Source: Woeseiaceae bacterium
GTDB lineage: Bacteria > Pseudomonadota > Gammaproteobacteria > Steroidobacterales > Woeseiaceae
Direction of reading: 5' to 3'
NCBI GenBank assembly: GCA_013043165.1
Contig: JABDOQ010000094.1
Location: 1 to 63,689 of the forward strand
DNA: 63,689 nt
Shown here: in pieces, positions 56,950 through 63,689 of the stretch
How positions within the stretch are numbered: position 1 is the stretch's first letter
Layout of the letters: the number at the start of each line of letters is the position of its first letter
The notes under the pieces: generated by a model
What the model saw: the letters and a program-made list of their open reading frames with translations, nothing else
What the model was told of the DNA's origin: nothing
Database searches by the model: none
Program-made: the position numbers and the translations under genes

Positions 56950-58581
56950 ATGGACAACTCGGTCAAAGTCGCACTCGCACAGCTCGATCTCGCGGTCGGT
57001 GACATCGCGGGCAATACGGCCAGGATTATTGAATATGCGAGCCGGGCGCGCGACGAGCAGCGCGCGGACCTCGTCGTTTTCCCTGAGCTCAGCGTCTGTG
57101 GTTATCCGCCTGAAGACCTCCTTTTCCACGCGGGATTGCGCCATCGTGTCGAGAACGCCGTGGCTGAGATCCGAGACAAGCTGTTCGGCATCGCGGTTCT
57201 GATCGGCTTTCCCGAGTACGAGGACGATCACATCTACAACAGTTGTGCCGTGTTCCTGGACGGGCGCGCTATCAGCCGCTATCGCAAGCAGCTGTTGCCG
57301 AACTACAGCGTGTTCGATGAGGAGCGTTATTTCACGGCAGGCAAAGACGCAGCTGTATTCAAAATCAACGGTATCCGCCTGGGTCTCAATATCTGCGAAG
57401 ACGTCTGGCAGCGCGGGCCAATGGCTCGCAGCCGCAGCGCCGGGGCGGAGTGCATTATCGCGATCAACGGCTCGCCTTACGAAATTGGTACGCAGGTAAG
57501 GCGAGAACAAACGGTTCGCGCACGTATCGCCGAGGTTGGCGTTCCATTGATATACGTGAATATGGTCGGCGGTCAGGACGAGCTGGTTTTTGACGGCGGC
57601 TCGTTCGTCATGGATGCAGACGGCGAGGTTACTTTTCGGGCGCAGCCGTTCGAGGAAAGCCTGTACCCGGTGGTCCTGCAGGGTACGGCCAAGGGCGTTG
57701 TCCCGGAGCCCGCCGATTGCGCCGCCGCGCTGGCTACCGAGGAAAGCGTTTATCGTGCGCTGGTGACGGGTACCCGTGACTATGTGACAAAGCATGGTTT
57801 TCCCGGAGTCGTCATCGGCCTGTCCGGGGGCATCGACTCGGCGCTGGTGCTGTCTGTTGCCTGCGATGCGATTGGTGCGGACCGCGTGCGTGCAGTAATG
57901 ATGCCGTTTCGATACACGTCGACGATGAGCCAGGAAGATGCCGCAGCTCAGGCGGCCACGCTGGGCGTGCGTTACGACGTGATCCCGATCGAACCAATCT
58001 ACGATGCGATCATCGGTCAGCTGCAGCCGATTTTTGGCGATTGCGAAACGGATGTCACCGAAGAAAATATTCAGGCGCGCTGCCGCGGTTTGCTACTCAT
58101 GGCAATTTCGAACAAAAGCGGCCGGATGTTGCTGACGACCGGTAACAAGAGTGAGATGGCCGTGGGTTACGCAACGTTGTACGGTGATATGGCCGGCGGT
58201 TTCGCACCGATCAAGGACTGCAGCAAAACACTGGTTTATCGACTGGCACGTTATCGCAATTCGCTCGGCGGCGTGATTCCTGAACGCGTTATCACGCGCC
58301 CGCCGTCGGCGGAACTGCGGCCTGATCAGAAAGACAGCGATTCGTTGCCCGATTACGATGTCCTGGATCCAATTCTCGAGGCATTCATCGAGGAGGATCT
58401 CTCAGTCATGGAGATAACCAGGCGCGGCTTTGATCGCGACACGGTGCTGCTTGTCCTGGAGATGGTCAAACGCAATGAATACAAGCGGCGGCAGGCGCCG
58501 CCCGGTGTGCGTATCAGTCGCAGGGCATTCGGCCGTGACTGGCGATATCCGATCACGTCGGGCTACAAGTTCCCGGACTAG
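56950..58581 (+). CDS. nadE: Glutamine-dependent NAD+ synthetase
   Basis: 543 residues from the ATG at 56950; an open frame further upstream lies in sucD. The N-terminal nitrilase-like glutaminase has the Glu-Lys-Cys triad in FPELSVCGYPPEDL, RYRKQLLPNY and NICEDVWQRG. The C-terminal synthetase has the PP-loop GLSGGIDSALVLS and TGNKSEMAVGYATLYGDMAGGFAPIKD. It amidates nicotinate adenine dinucleotide using glutamine. It ends on the base before the convergent bamD stop codon. Confidence 0.96.
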   Translation: MDNSVKVALAQLDLAVGDIAGNTARIIEYASRARDEQRADLVVFPELSVCGYPPEDLLFHAGLRHRVENAVAEIRDKLFGIAVLIGFPEYEDDHIYNSCAVFLDGRAISRYRKQLLPNYSVFDEERYFTAGKDAAVFKINGIRLGLNICEDVWQRGPMARSRSAGAECIIAINGSPYEIGTQVRREQTVRARIAEVGVPLIYVNMVGGQDELVFDGGSFVMDADGEVTFRAQPFEESLYPVVLQGTAKGVVPEPADCAAALATEESVYRALVTGTRDYVTKHGFPGVVIGLSGGIDSALVLSVACDAIGADRVRAVMMPFRYTSTMSQEDAAAQAATLGVRYDVIPIEPIYDAIIGQLQPIFGDCETDVTEENIQARCRGLLLMAISNKSGRMLLTTGNKSEMAVGYATLYGDMAGGFAPIKDCSKTLVYRLARYRNSLGGVIPERVITRPPSAELRPDQKDSDSLPDYDVLDPILEAFIEEDLSVMEITRRGFDRDTVLLVLEMVKRNEYKRRQAPPGVRISRRAFGRDWRYPITSGYKFPD

Positions 58582-59322
58582 CTATCCTTCGTTCGGAAAA
58601 TTCGCGGCCAGGACTTTTCGAGTGTCCTCGGCCAGTTCTTCCATGCCGAGGTTCTCATACGCTGCGGCCATTATTTGGAGGGATTGTTCATTGCCCGCAG
58701 CACCATTGAATTGCTCGAGCGCAGACTTGGCGCGATTTAGTGCTGCAACGTACGCGCCTCGTCGCAGGTAGTAGTCGGCGACGTGGTTCTCGTAGTCTGC
58801 CAACCGATTCTTTATGAATATCATGCGTTGCTCGGCGTCCGGCGCATACTCGCTCGACGGGAATCGCTCGACAAGACGGCGCAGCGATGCATAGGATCGC
58901 TCGAGTTCTTTGGGTGGACGTTTGCTTATGTCTTTTCGGAACCAGCGTTCCAGCAGCCCCGGATCGTCCTGAAAATAGGACAGTCCCTGAATATACAGCG
59001 CGTAGTCGACGCGGGGATGTATCGGGTTTTCGCGCATGAAAGTCTCGGCTGCATCGATCGCCTGTTCCCGCTTGCCGCTCTTGTAATACGCATACATGAG
59101 TTCCAGCTGAATCTGCCGCGACAAATCAGAGAACGGATAGCGGGCCTGGATCGCCTCAAAAATCTGTATGCCGCGACCGTAATTGCCGCGCGCGATCGAC
59201 TGCTGGGCTTTCTCGTAGGCCTCAGTAATGTTCTGGACTTCGGACTGTTTCTCGTCTTTGCCGGCACAGGCGACAAGAGCCGCGCCGAGAACGAGGATCA
59301 GAAGCAGGCGAGCCCGCTTCAT
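58582..59322 (-). CDS. bamD: Outer-membrane assembly lipoprotein BamD
   Basis: 246 residues from the ATG at 59322 (MKRARLLLILVLGAALVACAG; a start at 59343 is possible). The lipobox LVAC gives lipidated C19. Five TPR motifs follow (ITEAYEKAQQSIARGNYGRGIQIFEAI onward), including RPPKELERSYASLRRLVERFPSSEYAPDAEQRM. It is the essential BAM-complex lipoprotein that feeds BamA. It diverges from rluD, the conserved bamD/rluD arrangement, with 100 bases between starts. Confidence 0.95.
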   Translation of the reverse strand: MKRARLLLILVLGAALVACAGKDEKQSEVQNITEAYEKAQQSIARGNYGRGIQIFEAIQARYPFSDLSRQIQLELMYAYYKSGKREQAIDAAETFMRENPIHPRVDYALYIQGLSYFQDDPGLLERWFRKDISKRPPKELERSYASLRRLVERFPSSEYAPDAEQRMIFIKNRLADYENHVADYYLRRGAYVAALNRAKSALEQFNGAAGNEQSLQIMAAAYENLGMEELAEDTRKVLAANFPNEG

Positions 59323-59422
59323 GATTTCTGAATTAAGTTGCATACTTTGTGTTGTTCCCACGTATGAGCCGTCGCCCCGGAGCTGCCGGGGCGGCGAGTA
59401 TACCGCAAACCAAAGCCAATCC

Positions 59423-60376
59423 ATGAGCGAAGCACGGCAGACAAGAGCAATCCCGGCGGAACTCGCCGGGCTACGTTTGGACCAGGCCCTGGCGCGGATG
59501 TTTCCCGAGTATTCCCGCAGCCGACTAAAGGAATGGCTCCTGGCGGGCTCGATTACCCTGGACGGCGCGCCGAAGCGCCCGCGCGATGCGGTCGCGGGTG
59601 GTGAAATCGTGTCGCTGCAGCCGCAGACGGAGGCCAGCGTTTGGGCCGAACCTGAGCCGATAACCCTGAATATCGTGTTCGAGGACGATTATTTGCTGGT
59701 TGTAAACAAGCCCGCTGGCCTCGTCGTGCATCCTGGCGCGGGCAATCCGGCCGGTACTTTGATGAATGGCCTGCTGCACCACGCGCCGACCCTGGAGCAG
59801 GTTCCACGCGCCGGGATCATTCACAGGATTGACAAACAGACCAGCGGCTTGCTGCTCGTGGCGAAATCCCTGCAGGCACACACGTCGCTGGTGCGCCTGC
59901 TGGCGGATCGGGAAATATCGCGCCACTACCTGGCCGTGTGCAGTGGTGTGTTGACCGGTGGCGGGACGATCGATGAGCCGCTCGCAAGACATCCGGTGGA
60001 TCGCAAACGCATGAGCATCCGGAAGGACGGCAAGCCGGCCGTAACCCATTACACGGTTATCGAACGCTTTCGCGCGTTTACCTATGTCAGCGTCAAACTG
60101 GAGACCGGGCGCACTCACCAGATCCGCGTGCACTTCGCGCATCGACGCCATGCGCTGGTCGGCGACCCGGTGTACGGCGGCAGGCTGGCATTGCCTAAAG
60201 GCGCCTCGGAGGAGCTCATCCAGACGCTGCGTCGCTTTAAGCGTCAGGCCCTGCATGCGGCACGTCTGGCGTTCGTGCATCCGGTATCGGGGGGGCAGCT
60301 CGAGTTCGAAGTGGCGCCACCGGACGATTTCCAGGCGCTGCTCAACGTCATGCGGCAGGACGCGAAACGGGCATGA
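59423..60376 (+). CDS. rluD: 23S rRNA pseudouridine(1911/1915/1917) synthase
   Basis: 317 residues from the ATG at 59423. N-terminal S4 domain (LAGLRLDQALARMFPEYSRSRLKEWLLAGSI), then the RluA-type catalytic domain with IIHRIDKQTSGLLLVAKS, whose Asp is the nucleophile, LLVVNKPAGLVVHPG and KLETGRTHQIRVH. It modifies helix 69 of 23S rRNA. It overlaps pgeF by four bases, the conserved rluD-pgeF pair. Confidence 0.95.
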   Translation: MSEARQTRAIPAELAGLRLDQALARMFPEYSRSRLKEWLLAGSITLDGAPKRPRDAVAGGEIVSLQPQTEASVWAEPEPITLNIVFEDDYLLVVNKPAGLVVHPGAGNPAGTLMNGLLHHAPTLEQVPRAGIIHRIDKQTSGLLLVAKSLQAHTSLVRLLADREISRHYLAVCSGVLTGGGTIDEPLARHPVDRKRMSIRKDGKPAVTHYTVIERFRAFTYVSVKLETGRTHQIRVHFAHRRHALVGDPVYGGRLALPKGASEELIQTLRRFKRQALHAARLAFVHPVSGGQLEFEVAPPDDFQALLNVMRQDAKRA

Positions 60377-61023
60377 GCGCTGCCTGGATCCCCGCAGACT
60401 GGCCGGCGCCGGATTCTATTATCGCCGGCACGACATTGCGCAACGGCGACATTGCATCGCTGCGCCTGCCTGGCGAACCCTGCTGGCTGAAGCAGGTACA
60501 CGGCGCGGACGTTGTTGCCGTGGGTCACTACGATTCGCCGCCCGATGCAGACGCGTCCGTGGGCCGGCAGGTCGGCGATGTTTGTGTCGTCCGTACCGCC
60601 GATTGCCTGCCCGTGCTCTTTTGCGCAACCGATGGCAGCGAGATTGCCGCAGCGCACGCCGGATGGCGCGGGCTCGCCGCGGGCGTTCTTGAAGCGACGA
60701 TTGCCGAAATGGGCCACGCGCCCCGTGATCTGCTGGCCTGGATGGGCCCGGCTATTTCGCAGCCGGCGTTCGAGGTTGGTGGGGAGGTTCGGGACGCCCT
60801 TATGGCACAGGACCCCGGCGCCGCCGCGTGTTTCGTGGCCAATAGCCGCGGCCGCTGGCAGGCCGACCTTTACAAGCTGGCGAGTCGCCGGCTCTCCGCG
60901 CTCGGCGTCAGCCGCCTGTACGGGGGCGGCTTCTGCACCTATGCCGATACCGAGCGGTTCTTTTCCTATAGGCGAAAACCCGACTGCGGCCGCATGATCA
61001 GCTTCGTGGCGCGGCGTTCGTGA
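60373..61023 (+). CDS. pgeF: PgeF/YfiH-type laccase-domain purine nucleoside hydrolase/editing enzyme, shortened
   Basis: 216 residues, about 25-30 fewer than usual. The metal/active-site residues are present: QVHGADVV, RTADCLPVLFC and AAHAGWRGLAAGVLEATI. The shortfall lies between residues 20 and 30: the usual GGxSxGPYxSLNLGxxVGDDPxxVxxNR region is replaced by a direct join GTTLRNGDIASLRLPGEPCWL. Family members cleave purine nucleosides and, in E. coli, edit mis-incorporated L-Ser in muropeptides. It overlaps rluD (ATGA) and lies 105 bases before clpB. Confidence 0.88.
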   Translation: MSAAWIPADWPAPDSIIAGTTLRNGDIASLRLPGEPCWLKQVHGADVVAVGHYDSPPDADASVGRQVGDVCVVRTADCLPVLFCATDGSEIAAAHAGWRGLAAGVLEATIAEMGHAPRDLLAWMGPAISQPAFEVGGEVRDALMAQDPGAAACFVANSRGRWQADLYKLASRRLSALGVSRLYGGGFCTYADTERFFSYRRKPDCGRMISFVARRS

Positions 61024-61054
61024 GAGGAAGCCCGGCGCGAGATGCGCCGCGCCC

Positions 61055-61081
61055 CTTGAAAACAGTGCCGGCGCCGCAATC
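61055..61081 (+). promoter_or_regulatory. Candidate sigma-32 heat-shock promoter of clpB
   Basis: CTTGAAA (61055-61061) is a perfect sigma-32 -35 element; twelve bases later CCGCAATC (61074-61081) partly matches the -10 consensus CCCCATNT. It lies 48 bases before the clpB ATG. clpB is a classic heat-shock gene, which supports the reading. Confidence 0.6.
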
Positions 61082-61128
61082 TAAGCACCACGTGTAGATT
61101 CGCCGGTGTTCCGGCCGAGAGGATTGCA

Positions 61129-63689
61129 ATGCGTTCGGACAAGTTGACAAGCAAATTCCAGATGGCGCTGGCGGACGCGCAGTCGCTCGCCGTCGGCCAG
61201 GATCACCAGTTCATTGAGCCCGCCCATGTCATGGTCGCGTTGCTGGATCAGCAGGGCGGTAGCGTCCGGGGCCTGCTGACGAAAGCCGGCGTCAACGTGA
61301 ACCTGCTGCGCTCCCAGCTCGGCGACGTCATCGATCGCCTGCCCGAGGTCGAAGGTGCCGGTGGTGACGTGCATATTGGCTCCGATTTGACGAAGCTTTT
61401 CAATGTGACCGACAAGCTCGCGCAGCAGCGCGACGATCAGTACATCTCGAGTGAGCTCTTCGTGCTGGCGGCGATGAATGACAAGTCGCCGCTGAAAAGC
61501 GTCATGGAAGGAGCCGGCGCCGTGCGCGGTGCGATCGAGAAAGCGATCGATGATCTGCGCGGCGGCCAGCAGGTCAATGACCCGAATGCAGAAGACACAC
61601 GCCAGGCGCTCGACAAGTACACGATTGATCTGACCGAGCGCGCCGAACAGGGCAAGCTCGATCCGATTATCGGTCGTGACGACGAGATTCGTCGCACGAT
61701 CCAGATCCTGCAGCGCCGCACCAAGAACAACCCTGTGCTGATCGGCGAGCCTGGCGTCGGCAAGACCGCGATCCTGGAAGGCCTTGCGCAGCGTATCGTC
61801 AATAACGAAGTGCCCGAGGGGTTACGCGGCAAACGCATCCTGTCGCTCGACATGGGCGCGCTGATTGCGGGCGCCAAGTTTCGCGGTGAGTTCGAGGAAC
61901 GCCTCAAGGCCGTGCTCAGCGACCTCGCGAAACAGGAAGGCCAGATCATTCTCTTTATCGATGAATTGCATACCGTGGTCGGTGCCGGCAAAGCCGAAGG
62001 CTCGATGGATGCTGGCAATATGCTCAAGCCCGCGCTGGCGCGCGGCGAGCTGCACTGCGTGGGTGCAACAACGCTGGACGAGTATCGCAAGTATCTTGAG
62101 AAGGATGCGGCCCTGGAACGACGCTTCCAGAAAGTGTTGATTGAAGAACCGACGGTGGAAGACACGATCGCCATCCTGCGCGGACTCAAAGAGCGCTATG
62201 AGGTGCATCATAGCGTCAAGATTACGGACCCGGCGATCGTCGCCGCGGCGACTTTATCGCATCGTTATATTGCGGACCGTCAGTTGCCGGACAAGGCGAT
62301 CGATCTTATCGACGAGGCGGCTTCGCGTATTCGAATCGAGATCGATTCCAAGCCCGAAGCGATGGACAAGCTGGAGCGCCGCATCATCCAGCTGAAGATC
62401 GAAAGAGAGGCCCTGAAGAAAGAGACCGATGACGCGTCGCTGAAGCGGCGCAAGGAGCTCGAATCGCGACTTGACGAATTGGAACGGGAGTTCGCTGACC
62501 TCGAGGAAATCTGGAAGGCTGAAAAGGTCATGATACAGGGGGAGGCACAGATCAAGAAAGATCTCGAACGCGCCAGAATCGACTATGATACTGCGCTCCG
62601 CGCCAACGATCTCGCACGCTCGTCGGAGCTGCAGTACGGGCGGATTCCAGAGCTCGAGAAGCAGCTCGAACAAACCAAGCGACGTGAAAACGCCGAGACG
62701 GTGCTGCTGCGAAACAACGTCACTGAAGAGGAAGTCGCCGAGATCGTGTCCAAGTGGACCGGCATCCCGGTGAGCAAGATGCTCGAAGGCGAAAAAGAAA
62801 AGCTGCTGCAGATGGAATCCGTCGTACAGAAGCGCGTCGTTGGCCAGGATGAGGCGGTCACGGTCGTGGCGAACGCGATTCGCCGTTCGCGCGCAGGCCT
62901 TTCAGATCCGCGGCGTCCCATCGGTTCGTTCCTGTTCCTAGGACCGACCGGTGTCGGCAAAACCGAACTGACCAAAGCGCTCGCAGACTTCCTGTTCGAC
63001 ACGGACGAAGCCATGGTTCGCCTGGACATGTCCGAGTTCATGGAGAAGCACTCGGTGGCACGCCTTATTGGCGCGCCTCCGGGCTACGTTGGCTACGACG
63101 AAGGCGGTTATCTGACCGAGGCGGTTCGCCGCCGGCCCTACTCGGTGATCCTGCTCGACGAGGTGGAGAAAGCGCATCCGGACGTATTCAACGTGCTGCT
63201 GCAGGTGCTCGACGACGGGCGCCTGACGGATGGCCAGGGACGCACGGTTGATTTTCGCAACTCGGTCGTTGTCATGACTTCGAACCTCGGGTCGCAGCTG
63301 ATTCAGGAGATGGCAGGCGAAGATAACTACGACGCGATGAAGGCGGCCGTTATTGACGTGGTTGGCAGCCACTTTCGGCCCGAATTCATCAATCGTATTG
63401 ACGACCTTGTTGTGTTCCATCCGCTGAGCCGCGAGCATATCCGCAAGATCGTCGATATCCAGTTGAGCTACCTGCATGCGCGCCTTGCTGATCGCGACAT
63501 CAGCATTCACTTGTCGGATGCTGCGCGCGACAAGCTCGCCGCCGCCGGCTTCGATCCTGTCTACGGCGCACGCCCATTGAAGCGTGCCATCCAGCAGCAG
63601 GTGGAGAATCCGTTGGCGCAGGAGATACTGCAGGGCAAGTTCAAGCCCGGTGACGTGATCGAGGTGGGCGTCACCGACGACAAGCTGGA
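61129..63689 (+). CDS. clpB: ATP-dependent disaggregase ClpB, 3' end cut off
   Basis: 853 residues to the window edge, lacking only the last few of about 860. Start at the ATG 61129 with GAGAGGA upstream. Clp N domain (1-145), first AAA+ module with Walker A GEPGVGKT (206-213), the coiled-coil M domain (about 410-525, rich in Lys/Glu/Arg) that marks ClpB and not ClpA/C, and a second AAA+ with GPTGVGKT (605-612). No IGL/IGF loop for ClpP is present. It rescues aggregated proteins with DnaK. Confidence 0.97.
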   Translation, partial: MRSDKLTSKFQMALADAQSLAVGQDHQFIEPAHVMVALLDQQGGSVRGLLTKAGVNVNLLRSQLGDVIDRLPEVEGAGGDVHIGSDLTKLFNVTDKLAQQRDDQYISSELFVLAAMNDKSPLKSVMEGAGAVRGAIEKAIDDLRGGQQVNDPNAEDTRQALDKYTIDLTERAEQGKLDPIIGRDDEIRRTIQILQRRTKNNPVLIGEPGVGKTAILEGLAQRIVNNEVPEGLRGKRILSLDMGALIAGAKFRGEFEERLKAVLSDLAKQEGQIILFIDELHTVVGAGKAEGSMDAGNMLKPALARGELHCVGATTLDEYRKYLEKDAALERRFQKVLIEEPTVEDTIAILRGLKERYEVHHSVKITDPAIVAAATLSHRYIADRQLPDKAIDLIDEAASRIRIEIDSKPEAMDKLERRIIQLKIEREALKKETDDASLKRRKELESRLDELEREFADLEEIWKAEKVMIQGEAQIKKDLERARIDYDTALRANDLARSSELQYGRIPELEKQLEQTKRRENAETVLLRNNVTEEEVAEIVSKWTGIPVSKMLEGEKEKLLQMESVVQKRVVGQDEAVTVVANAIRRSRAGLSDPRRPIGSFLFLGPTGVGKTELTKALADFLFDTDEAMVRLDMSEFMEKHSVARLIGAPPGYVGYDEGGYLTEAVRRRPYSVILLDEVEKAHPDVFNVLLQVLDDGRLTDGQGRTVDFRNSVVVMTSNLGSQLIQEMAGEDNYDAMKAAVIDVVGSHFRPEFINRIDDLVVFHPLSREHIRKIVDIQLSYLHARLADRDISIHLSDAARDKLAAAGFDPVYGARPLKRAIQQQVENPLAQEILQGKFKPGDVIEVGVTDDKL

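Noticed and set aside
55803..57014. 403-codon open frame on the minus strand opposite sucD
   Set aside because: It is a mirror of sucCD codon bias in a GC-rich genome: no recognisable domain, atypical His/Arg/Asp-rich composition, and complete overlap with two certain genes.

Overview
The window reads as a contiguous piece of a gammaproteobacterial chromosome with a Gram-negative envelope. Evidence: two conserved gammaproteobacterial neighbourhoods (yrbG-kdsDC-lptCAB-rpoN-hpf-ptsN-rapZ and rsmI-lpoA-yraN-diaA), a complete mraZ-to-lpxC division/cell-wall cluster, a cytochrome bc1 operon followed by sspAB, and a pilSR-pilA-pilBCD-coaE block next to sucCD. The gene order resembles Xanthomonadales/Chromatiales-type or Woeseia-like lineages more than enterics, but I cannot name the species. 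Coding density is very high, many genes overlap by 1-4 bases, and GTG/TTG starts occur (murA, degS-like, sspB, mraZ, secA, mutT). I see no tRNA, rRNA operon, insertion sequence, prophage or CRISPR array.

Layout. 1-7041 (minus strand): rapZ (5' end only), ptsN, hpf, rpoN, lptB, lptA, lptC, kdsC, kdsD and a CaCA exchanger. 7206-8714 (plus): ibaG, murA. 8786-9892 (minus): DegS-like protease. 10080-13799 (plus): petABC, sspA, sspB. 13859-16877 (minus): diaA, yraN, lpoA. 16903-18142 (plus): rsmI and RNase P RNA. 18526-37320 (plus): mraZ, rsmH, ftsL, ftsI, murE, murF, mraY, murD, ftsW, murG, murC, murB, ddl, ftsQ, ftsA, ftsZ, lpxC, with a promoter and tandem MraZ-type operator at its head. 37652-37951 (minus): dciA. 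38051-42672 (plus): cyclic-di-GMP riboswitch, M23 peptidase, secA, mutT. 42654-43454 (minus): zapD. 43627-45609 (plus): GT-C-like membrane protein with a TPR-like tail. 45619-54700 (minus): coaE, pilD, pilC, pilB, a second pilin, pilA, pilR, pilS. 54888-58581 (plus): sucC, sucD, nadE. 58582-59322 (minus): bamD. 59423-63689 (plus): rluD, pgeF, clpB (cut by the window end).

The genes are mostly envelope biogenesis: Kdo synthesis, LPS transport and lipid A commitment (kdsCD, lptCAB, lpxC), peptidoglycan precursor synthesis (murA-F, mraY, ddl), septation (ftsL/I/W/Q/A/Z, zapD), export and outer-membrane assembly (secA, bamD), and type IV pili. One regulatory circuit is legible within the window: rpoN encodes sigma-54, pilSR the activating two-component system, and pilA has a textbook -24/-12 promoter with a TGTC-containing palindrome upstream.

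The observations most worth follow-up are (1) SecA carries an insertion of about 60 residues whose sequence resembles the N-terminal domain of translation initiation factor IF3; (2) a GEMM-I cyclic-di-GMP riboswitch precedes an M23 peptidase gene and secA, with a possible Shine-Dalgarno-masking hairpin; (3) murC has absorbed an in-frame duplicated, palindrome-containing segment; (4) the M23 protein lacks one catalytic histidine; (5) PgeF appears internally shortened; (6) a GT-C/TPR protein sits beside the pilus genes.
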